Positions 1 through 4,843 of a stretch of 8,433 bases of DNA are shown here, piece after piece. The number at the start of each line of letters is the position of its first letter. The first letter of the stretch is position 1. Where the stretch lies: positions 1 through 8,433 of the forward strand of contig VYFM01000450.1 in assembly GCA_009842375.1 (NCBI GenBank), written 5' to 3'. A model generated the notes under the pieces. The model was not told where the DNA came from and ran no database searches. It worked only from the letters and a program-made list of their open reading frames with translations. The position numbers were made by a program, and so were the translations under genes. This DNA comes from Candidatus Poribacteria bacterium (lineage in GTDB: Bacteria > Poribacteria > WGA-4E > WGA-3G).

Positions 1-795
1 ATCAACAATAGGGTATATTCCTTCGCAAATATTACAGAGAATATTCTCATCTTTCCATCTAACCCCACCTTTGCATTTAGGGCAGACAAGAATCTCCTTC
101 AGTGTTTTGGTCGGACGGCTCCTGCTTTTTGCTAACAAAGACTTCGCACGCGATACAATACTCCGAGGAACAGCACTTTTTAACGTTAACAAAAACTCAT
201 CATGAATCTGATTCGAAGCTTTTGATGCCAGAAGGTCTTCAATAGTCTGCGGAGATGTCAAATCCAGTGTAGACTTCTCCGGATCCAATATCTCGTAATC
301 GATCTTCTCTTCCCATTCATATTGAACAAGGAATAGATTATGATGCATAATATGGAACTTACGCCAATACTTATCCTGTGCAGCTAATGTATGAAAAAGT
401 TGACCGAATTCCGCTTTCTTTTCATTCTCCTTTAATACCAAACGCCCCTTAATCAGGTTAACAACCCAATTATGGTAATGCCAACCGTATATACGTTCTC
501 CGATTTCAGACGGTGTTTCAATATAGCCACGGGATGCAACACGCATCATTTCGGACAGCAACAAATCAGCATCTTCCACGTGTTCCAAAACATGTAAACA
601 GATAACATAATCAAACGCACCATCTGCAAAAGGTAAAAACTGTCCATCCGCCTCTACCATCGGTCGATCCTTGACAATCATACCGCCACGTTGTTCGTCA
701 TCATCTATAAATTTATCACACAAAACATCCGAACGGACATTCGGATTGTGTCCACTGCCAATCTCAAGAACAAAATCGTCCGCACGTATGTTCAT
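1..795 (-). CDS. Class I SAM-dependent methyltransferase with C-terminal Trm112-like zinc ribbon (partial, 3' end off window)
   Basis: The reading frame is open from an ATG at 795 to the window edge (265 codons, no stop seen), so the C-terminus is missing. The N-terminal half is a Rossmann-type methyltransferase: the SAM loop EIGSGHNP is at residues 11-18, a late acidic motif FDYVICLHVLEHVED at 61-75, and the helix SEMMRV follows. After a middle region rich in His and Trp, residues 238-265 form a Trm112-like zinc ribbon, with CPKC at 238-241, CNIC at 254-257 and YPIVD at the edge. Trm112-type domains normally bind and stabilise methyltransferases as separate subunits or lie at another position; here the two are in one chain. 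The start overlaps the stop of the upstream methyltransferase gene by ATGA. I see no strong ribosome-binding site, so translation is probably coupled. The substrate is unknown; a small metabolite, sugar or lipid is as likely as a macromolecule. Confidence 0.85.
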   Translation of the reverse strand, partial: MNIRADDFVLEIGSGHNPNVRSDVLCDKFIDDDEQRGGMIVKDRPMVEADGQFLPFADGAFDYVICLHVLEHVEDADLLLSEMMRVASRGYIETPSEIGERIYGWHYHNWVVNLIKGRLVLKENEKKAEFGQLFHTLAAQDKYWRKFHIMHHNLFLVQYEWEEKIDYEILDPEKSTLDLTSPQTIEDLLASKASNQIHDEFLLTLKSAVPRSIVSRAKSLLAKSRSRPTKTLKEILVCPKCKGGVRWKDENILCNICEGIYPIVD

Positions 796-1622
796 TTCTG
801 CACAACCATCGTAATATATGGACTTAAATAAGGTATCATACTCGCAATTATCCTCCCCTTTATGCCAAAGCCTACGGCTTTTTTTACTATGCTAAAACCG
901 TTCATCTTGAAAAACTGTGCAAGATCAATTGGATTGGCGTAATATGCACTGTCTGCATCTCCACCAATAGCATCTGCTTGTAAATCCGGATCCCGATATA
1001 GAAAGTTAGGTGTTTTCGTAAAGAAACGTTTCTTTATGTAAAGTTTACTGTTCTGTTTAAGCTGTTGAAAGGCTTGTTGTTTTGTCTCACCCCAAACAGG
1101 TCTGCCGGATCCGCCGCGCATTAAACGAACCCAGTCAAGAAAAGGCGTAATAGGTGAACAGAGATTTGGACCGGAAAGCACAATCCTGCCATCTTTACGC
1201 ACAACACGCATCATCTCTGTCAATGCCGACTCTACGTCCGGAAGATGTTCAATAAGTTCGTTTGAACAGATAACATTAAAAGAATCATCGTCAAAAGGCA
1301 ATTCTAATACGTCACATACTTCATATCTTAGCTTTGGATTTTCCCAGTTTTTCGCTTCCTCAAGAAATAGCGGAGAGATGTCTGTCCCGACCACATCAAA
1401 GTCCGCCTGATTTAGCAGCCGTGCGGAAATACCATTACCGCACCCGAGATCAAGAATTTTGGAACCTGACGGGGCAAAACGGGTTACCAATTCCACGTAG
1501 TGTCGGAGATACATCTCATCGTGTGCAGCCAAGAGTTCCTTGTAGGACTCCGATGTTTCGTAGAACTCGCGCATCCGCTGACGGAGTTGCAATGATGTTT
1601 CAGAAATAGGCGTTCCAAGCAT
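792..1622 (-). CDS. Class I SAM-dependent methyltransferase
   Basis: This is a 276-residue methyltransferase of the Methyltransf_11/25 type. Motif I is ILDLGCGNG at residues 56-64, the ribose-binding acid is Asp81 in GTDIS, and CDVLELPFDDDSF (103-115) and NELIEHLPD (121-129) are the usual later motifs. The C-terminal 110 residues are variable and presumably bind the acceptor, which cannot be named. An in-frame TTG at 1637 would add five residues, but I prefer ATG at 1622. GGAG sits at 1632-1635, nine bases before it, and a good promoter at 1648-1676 would start RNA near 1641, leaving almost no leader for the TTG. The gene ends in an ATGA overlap with the next methyltransferase, so the two form a short operon. 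No signal peptide or membrane segment is visible, so it is likely cytoplasmic. Confidence 0.92.
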   Translation of the reverse strand: MLGTPISETSLQLRQRMREFYETSESYKELLAAHDEMYLRHYVELVTRFAPSGSKILDLGCGNGISARLLNQADFDVVGTDISPLFLEEAKNWENPKLRYEVCDVLELPFDDDSFNVICSNELIEHLPDVESALTEMMRVVRKDGRIVLSGPNLCSPITPFLDWVRLMRGGSGRPVWGETKQQAFQQLKQNSKLYIKKRFFTKTPNFLYRDPDLQADAIGGDADSAYYANPIDLAQFFKMNGFSIVKKAVGFGIKGRIIASMIPYLSPYITMVVQK

Positions 1623-1631
1623 TTTTATCAA

Positions 1632-1635
1632 CTCC
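1632..1635 (-). promoter_or_regulatory. Ribosome-binding site deciding the methyltransferase start
   Basis: GGAG on the minus strand lies nine bases upstream of ATG 1622. It falls inside the extra codons that would be used if translation began at TTG 1637, which argues for the shorter protein. Confidence 0.75.
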
Positions 1636-1647
1636 AACAGTCTGCAA

Positions 1648-1676
1648 ATTATATCTTTTTAGGGACTGGATAACAA
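1648..1676 (-). promoter_or_regulatory. Sigma70-type promoter for the methyltransferase pair
   Basis: On the minus strand a -35 box TTGTTA (1676-1671, four of six matches to TTGACA) is followed by a 17-base spacer and a perfect -10 box TATAAT (1653-1648). Transcription would begin about 1641, about 19 bases before ATG 1622. The cupin gene ends at 1720, so the promoter sits fully in the intergenic gap and marks the methyltransferases as a separate transcription unit. The organism's sigma factor preferences are unknown, so this is a prediction from the bacterial consensus. Confidence 0.65.
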
Positions 1677-1719
1677 GAGAAAATGAAATGGAATGTGGTA
1701 TACTAACTTAGCAGATCAA

Positions 1720-2121
1720 TTATGAGCGGAGCGTGTTCCACGGTGCCTCATCAAATACATCAATGAGTTGGTAACCTTCATCGCCTTTGCTTGGACTCAG
1801 TGTAACAAACAACTTCGCGGGTTCAGTTGAAACATTAAATGACGCATGCACAACATCCGCTGCAATAAAAACAGAGTCGCCAGCATTTAATATCTGTTTT
1901 TTGTCTTCAAGCCACTGTTCCACGCTACCTTCAATAACGTAAATTACCTCTTCCTGATCCGGATGTTTATGAAAATCATGTCCGTATCCAGGAGATAGAC
2001 TAACTTCCATCGCAACAATGTCTTTTGCACCTGTGGATACTGGACGACTGAGCCATCCAATTGTTCCCCAATCTAAATGGTCTCTTTCTACTTCTGAGGA
2101 CGCTATAAATTTACCTTTCAC
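1720..2121 (-). CDS. Single-domain cupin protein
   Basis: This 133-residue protein is one small RmlC-like beta-barrel. Cupin motif 1 fits G45-x5-H51-x-H53-x4-E58-x6-G65, and motif 2 runs from G81 to H92 and N96, although its usual PxG is AAD here. H51, H53, E58 and H92 are the expected metal ligands, so a bound metal is likely. Such stand-alone cupins serve as dioxygenases, isomerases, sugar-binding or sensory proteins, and the sequence does not say which. The start is GTG at 2121; AAGGAG lies ten bases upstream (2132-2137) and there is no competing ATG. The protein has no signal peptide, unlike the LamG proteins encoded just upstream. It is separated from them by 84 bases holding two inverted repeats, so it may be transcribed at a different level. 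Confidence 0.88.
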   Translation of the reverse strand: MKGKFIASSEVERDHLDWGTIGWLSRPVSTGAKDIVAMEVSLSPGYGHDFHKHPDQEEVIYVIEGSVEQWLEDKKQILNAGDSVFIAADVVHASFNVSTEPAKLFVTLSPSKGDEGYQLIDVFDEAPWNTLRS

Positions 2122-2131
2122 GTATATTTAT

Positions 2132-2137
2132 CTCCTT
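2132..2137 (-). promoter_or_regulatory. Ribosome-binding site for the GTG-started cupin gene
   Basis: AAGGAG on the minus strand, ten bases before GTG 2121. It supports the non-ATG start. Confidence 0.7.
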
Positions 2138-2146
2138 CACAAAATA

Positions 2147-2176
2147 TGTAGGTGAACCCAACCGAGTTCACCTACA
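2147..2176 (-). repeat. Perfect 11-bp inverted repeat before the cupin gene
   Basis: Arms TGTAGGTGAAC (2147-2157) and GTTCACCTACA (2166-2176) pair perfectly around an 8-base loop. In minus-strand RNA the hairpin ends about ten bases before the cupin ribosome-binding site and is followed by ATATTTTG, which is too broken for a confident terminator. It could be a terminator of the LamG array, a 5' leader hairpin, an mRNA stabiliser or a protein-binding operator. Confidence 0.6.
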
Positions 2177-2205
2177 AAAAATACTTGAATAACAACGATT
2201 ATTCA
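2176..2205 (-). terminator. Putative weak terminator after the last LamG gene
   Basis: Directly after the stop codon of the LamG gene, TGAATAA and TTATTCA (2186-2192 and 2199-2205) form a 7-bp stem with a 6-base loop. On the minus strand this is followed by AGTA and a run of six T (2181-2176). The geometry is that of an intrinsic terminator, but the stem is AT-rich, so termination may be partial. Confidence 0.45.
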
Positions 2206-2976
2206 CTATTTTTTAGATTTTATGGTGCCCCATGTCGTTGCTAACTTATCAAGCGGGTCAACAGCAGTACCGCGTTCAAATCCGAGATCCATTTCTGCTT
2301 GAACTTCCTCTTCACTGAGAGCACGATTCCAGATACGCACCTCATCAATCATTCCAAGAAACCTTCTATTCGCACCTTCTCCTGTGGATGCAACATAAAC
2401 AACTGAGGTGTCCGCGAGTCCCGGTAAAGCACCTTTCCCGCCAAATTCACCAATGTTTTCGCCATTTAGCCAGTACCTATGTGTTCCGTTATCAACTTGA
2501 CCAACAACATGCACCCACTCATTAAGTGGAATCTCTGTCGCACAGGTACTACCGCCACCAGCACTCAAGTGCAAACAATTACTCGGTGACTCTGTGTAGA
2601 AACTGTAGGAACGCGGACTGTTACCTTTTGCCAAGATACCTTGCCAACGTTGGTTATTCGGTCCCATGTGCCTTTCAGCATTAATCCATGCCATCACGGT
2701 AACAGAATTCTCAACTGTGAGAATCGGGTCATGTGGCACCTCAATCCAATCTGTAGTACCATTAAATTTTAGGGCATTCCCAAACTTGCCATCAACCAAC
2801 TGTGGATCACCCATTATATCCCCATCATTTCCATATTTTGAATGGTCAATGGTAGTACTTCCATCTACCTCATCAAAAGAGAAATAGAGAATAAGTGAAT
2901 CTTCAAAATCTACTGCTGCATGTGCGAAAGATACAACAAACGCAACAAGAACAAATATTACAAACAATGATCTCAT
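2206..2976 (-). CDS. Secreted LamG-like (concanavalin-A fold) protein, paralogue A
   Basis: This 256-residue protein has an N-terminal signal peptide (hydrophobic core about residues 3-17, probable cleavage after AHA at 18-20). One Laminin_G_3-type jelly-roll follows. Typical marks are SLILYFSFDEVDG (27-39), DHSKYGNDG (44-52), the FNGTTDWIEVP strand and the terminal IDEVRIWNRALSEEE. Cys134 and Cys145 are kept in all three paralogues and probably form a disulfide after export. LamG domains bind carbohydrates or proteins in adhesion and recognition; the ligand is unknown here. The last 18 residues (from VDPLDK to the end, with ATTWG) are the shared tail. The ATG at 2976 follows GGAGG by eleven bases. 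It is the most diverged of the three: it lacks the GHFE motif before the tail, having GFERGTA instead. Confidence 0.9.
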   Translation of the reverse strand: MRSLFVIFVLVAFVVSFAHAAVDFEDSLILYFSFDEVDGSTTIDHSKYGNDGDIMGDPQLVDGKFGNALKFNGTTDWIEVPHDPILTVENSVTVMAWINAERHMGPNNQRWQGILAKGNSPRSYSFYTESPSNCLHLSAGGGSTCATEIPLNEWVHVVGQVDNGTHRYWLNGENIGEFGGKGALPGLADTSVVYVASTGEGANRRFLGMIDEVRIWNRALSEEEVQAEMDLGFERGTAVDPLDKLATTWGTIKSKK

Positions 2977-3004
2977 TGTTCAGTTTTCCTCCAATTTTAT
3001 TTTT

Positions 3005-3024
3005 ACTTCAAGCAAACTTGAAGT
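3005..3024. repeat. Perfect 8-bp inverted repeat between LamG paralogues A and B
   Basis: ACTTCAAG (3005-3012) and CTTGAAGT (3017-3024) pair around a CAAA loop. On the minus strand it is followed by A-rich sequence rather than T, so it does not look like a terminator for the LamG operon. It could be an operator or an mRNA hairpin upstream of the paralogue A ribosome-binding site. Confidence 0.5.
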
Positions 3025-3032
3025 TGTATTGT

Positions 3033-3060
3033 AAAAATTAATGTGATAATTCACATCACA
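3033..3060 (-). terminator. Possible weak terminator or attenuator after LamG paralogue B
   Basis: TGTGAT (minus strand, 3060-3055) and ATCACA (3047-3042) form a 6-bp stem with a 7-base loop. TTAATTTTTAC follows, with five T at 3037-3033. It starts 14 bases after the stop of paralogue B. The short stem suggests at most partial termination. The TGTGA/TCACA halves recall a CRP site, but the 9-base gap between them is wrong for CRP (6). Confidence 0.35.
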
Positions 3061-3073
3061 ATTTAATTTCTTA

Positions 3074-3844
3074 TTACTGCTTTCTACTTTTTATCGTTCC
3101 CCACGTAGTTGCTGCTTTATGACGCGGGTCAACTGGGAAAAGCTCAAAATGACCACTTTCCATCTGTTCGATGACTTCCTCTTCGGAAAGCGCACGATTC
3201 CAAATGCGAACCTCGTCAATTAAACCTAAAAATTGACGATTCCCTTCATGTGTCTTTGCAATAACGACAGTGGCAGTATCAGCTTTACCGGGTGGGTTTT
3301 GCTTCCCGCCAGATTCACCAACATTTTCACCATTAATGTAATATCGATGTGTGCCTGCTTCCATCTGACCAACAACATGCTGCCATTCGTTTAACACGAT
3401 ATCTCCTTGACAGACACTACCTCCACCGACACTGAGGTGTAAGCAATTACTATTTCTTTCAGTATAGAAACTGTAGGAACGCGGGTTGTTACTCTTTGCC
3501 AAGATACCTTGCCACTGAGCATCATTTGGTCCCGTAATCCTCTCAGGATTTATCCATGCCATGACAGTGAAATCCTTATCAACGGTGAGACTATCGTCAT
3601 GTGGGATTTCAACCCAGTCGTTTTGACCATCAAATTGTAGTGCTTTTCCAAATTTGCCATCAACATGTTCTGGAGCACCAGCCATTTCACCATTGTTCCC
3701 ATACTTGGAATGATCAATGGTATTCTTTCCATCAACCGTATCAAAAGACATGTAAAGAATCATTGATTCTTCTGGTTCTTTTAATGCATGTGCCATAGAA
3801 ACCACAAACATCATAAGAACCATCATAATACATAGATGTTTCAT
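3074..3844 (-). CDS. Secreted LamG-like (concanavalin-A fold) protein, paralogue B
   Basis: This 256-residue protein has the same plan as its neighbours: signal peptide (residues 1-20, ending AHA), one LamG jelly-roll with DHSKYGNNG (44-52), SYSFYTE, the Cys134/Cys145 pair and IDEVRIWNRALSEEE, then GHFELFPVDP and the shared ATTWG tail. An ATG at 3880 is also in frame, but it would place twelve polar residues before the signal peptide. ATG 3844 has AAGGAG six bases upstream and gives an N-terminus (MKHL) identical to paralogue C, so I chose it. The gene follows a 190-base gap containing a tail fragment of another copy and an imperfect palindrome. By eye it is closer to paralogue C than to A, which suggests successive tandem duplications. 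The role is probably extracellular binding; the ligand is unknown. Confidence 0.9.
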   Translation of the reverse strand: MKHLCIMMVLMMFVVSMAHALKEPEESMILYMSFDTVDGKNTIDHSKYGNNGEMAGAPEHVDGKFGKALQFDGQNDWVEIPHDDSLTVDKDFTVMAWINPERITGPNDAQWQGILAKSNNPRSYSFYTERNSNCLHLSVGGGSVCQGDIVLNEWQHVVGQMEAGTHRYYINGENVGESGGKQNPPGKADTATVVIAKTHEGNRQFLGLIDEVRIWNRALSEEEVIEQMESGHFELFPVDPRHKAATTWGTIKSRKQ

Positions 3845-3850
3845 GTTTTT

Positions 3851-3856
3851 CTCCTT
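3851..3856 (-). promoter_or_regulatory. Ribosome-binding site deciding the LamG paralogue B start
   Basis: AAGGAG on the minus strand, six bases before ATG 3844. It rules against the longer in-frame start at 3880, which lies upstream of it. Confidence 0.8.
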
Positions 3857-3912
3857 ATTATATATTGTCAGTTTCCACATATATTTATATAAACATAGCA
3901 GAAACCTATTTC

Positions 3913-3937
3913 AGGACACGTCAATATTGACTGTCCT
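3913..3937. repeat. 25-base imperfect palindrome between LamG paralogues C and B
   Basis: Outer arms AGGACA (3913-3918) and TGTCCT (3932-3937) enclose the perfect palindrome GTCAATATTGAC (3920-3931), with one unpaired C at 3919. It lies three bases beyond the stop codon of the LamG tail fragment. No T-run follows on the minus strand, so a simple intrinsic terminator is unlikely. It could be the hairpin of the lost gene's 3' end, or a binding site for a dimeric regulator of paralogue B. Confidence 0.5.
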
Positions 3938-3940
3938 TTC

Positions 3941-4036
3941 TCACTGTCGCGCCTTCAGATTTCCCCATGTTACAGGTAATTTCTGTTTAGCGTCAACAGC
4001 AAAAAACTCAAAATGCCCTTTCTTCATCCCTTCATT
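3941..4036 (-). pseudogene. Stump of a fourth LamG gene (C-terminal tail only)
   Basis: Read from 4036, this frame gives 31 residues and a TGA stop. It begins NEGMKKGHFEFFAVD and ends with TWGNLKARQ. It aligns without gaps to the last 31 residues of LamG paralogue C (20 identical). At DNA level I count 67 of 96 bases matching. Seven of the changes are silent third-position ones, as expected if this tail was once under coding selection. It begins inside the TAA of paralogue C, in another frame, with no LamG domain or signal peptide in front. The only ATG (4027) would give a 28-residue peptide with no properly spaced ribosome-binding site. I infer a deleted paralogue rather than a functional small gene. 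Confidence 0.75.
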
Positions 4037-4130
4037 ACTTTTGTGCTTTAAGGATGCCCCATGTCGTCGCTAATTTATGCTGAGGGTCTACGGCAAAGAA
4101 CTCAAAATGTCCCATCACCATTTGTTCATT
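3941..4130 (-). repeat. Diverged tandem duplication of the LamG C-terminal tail
   Basis: Two 96-base units, 4130-4035 (end of paralogue C) and 4036-3941 (stump), lie head to tail. They overlap by two bases (period 94), which puts the second out of frame. Both start AATGAA, and this short identity at the stop codon (TAATGAA) is a plausible deletion junction. Confidence 0.7.
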
Positions 4131-4820
4131 AACCTCATCTTCTGAGAGAGCACGGTTCCAAATACGCACTTCGTCTATCATGCCAAGTAAATATCTAATA
4201 TTATTTGGTCCCGCTGCACCTATCGCGACATTGGCTGTATTAGCGTTTCCAACGGCATCCACTTTTCCGCCAATCTCGCGGACCATTTCACCATTGATAT
4301 AATAACGATGTGTTTCATTATCAAGCTGAGCGACAACATGATTCCATTCATTCAAACTGATAGGTGTGTTGCACGTGCTACCGCCGAAACCTCCTGCAGG
4401 TCCAATGCTAAGGTGTAGACACTGCGTCCCCAGGTGTGTGTAAAAACTATAAGAACGAGGACTGTTGCCCTTTGCAACTATACCTTGCCAATTCGCACCA
4501 TCTGGACCAGAATGTCTTTCAATATTGATCCACACCATAACGGTTACTTCTTTCGTTACATTAAGAGATTCATGGTGTGGGATTTCAACAAATTCGTTCT
4601 CACCGTTTAGTTGGAGTGCTTTACCGTGTTTTCCTTTTACATGCTTTGGATCACCACGAAATTCACCATGGTTTTCATACTTTGAATGATCAATTGTCCT
4701 ATCGCCATCAATCGTATCAAATGACATGTAAAGAATGAGCGAATCTTCTGGTTCTTCTATAGCAAGTACTGTAAATGCGACAAAAGTGAACACTAATAAC
4801 AGAATAAGCAAATGTTTCAT
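4035..4820 (-). CDS. Secreted LamG-like (concanavalin-A fold) protein, paralogue C
   Basis: This is the first LamG gene in transcription order, 261 residues. The signal peptide is residues 1-20 (MKHLLILLLVFTFVAF...VLA). The LamG jelly-roll follows with SLILYMSFDTIDG (27-39), DHSKYENHG (44-52), FVEIPHHESL, SYSFYTH and IDEVRIWNRALSEDE. Compared with A and B it has a glycine-rich insertion between the conserved cysteines (Cys134 and Cys150, with PAGGFGG between). The C-terminus is GHFEFFAVDP plus the shared ATTWG tail. ATG 4820 has GAGG close upstream, and the gene begins 23 bases after the FG-GAP/UnbV stop, so both are probably on one transcript. It is likely secreted or surface-exposed and ligand-binding; nothing in it suggests an enzyme. 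Confidence 0.9.
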   Translation of the reverse strand: MKHLLILLLVFTFVAFTVLAIEEPEDSLILYMSFDTIDGDRTIDHSKYENHGEFRGDPKHVKGKHGKALQLNGENEFVEIPHHESLNVTKEVTVMVWINIERHSGPDGANWQGIVAKGNSPRSYSFYTHLGTQCLHLSIGPAGGFGGSTCNTPISLNEWNHVVAQLDNETHRYYINGEMVREIGGKVDAVGNANTANVAIGAAGPNNIRYLLGMIDEVRIWNRALSEDEVNEQMVMGHFEFFAVDPQHKLATTWGILKAQK

Positions 4821-4843
4821 AATTACCTCTAACAGTTTGACAT

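Noticed and set aside
1334..1609. Plus-strand open frame of 91 codons
   Set aside because: It is antisense to the SAM-binding half of the methyltransferase, and its translation shows no recognisable motif.
3042..3060. CRP-like site TGTGA...TCACA
   Set aside because: The half-sites are separated by nine bases (or four in the alternative pairing), not the six of a CRP site, and no promoter is visible beside it.
3857..3924. Possible promoter upstream of LamG paralogue B (TTGACG at 3924-3919; TATAAT just before the ribosome-binding site)
   Set aside because: The nearest -10-like hexamer to TTGACG is 21 bases away. The TATAAT near 3860 sits so close to AAGGAG that transcription would begin within or after the ribosome-binding site.
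3941..4027. 28-residue small protein starting at ATG 4027 on the minus strand
   Set aside because: The only purine-rich stretch (GAAGGG) touches the ATG directly and leaves no spacing. The peptide is merely the LamG tail without a domain or signal peptide, so a gene stump explains it better.
2206..4820. LamG genes as CRISPR-like, phage or transposon-borne repeats
   Set aside because: The repeats are whole coding genes diverged at DNA level. No terminal inverted repeats, target-site duplications, integrase or transposase are seen.
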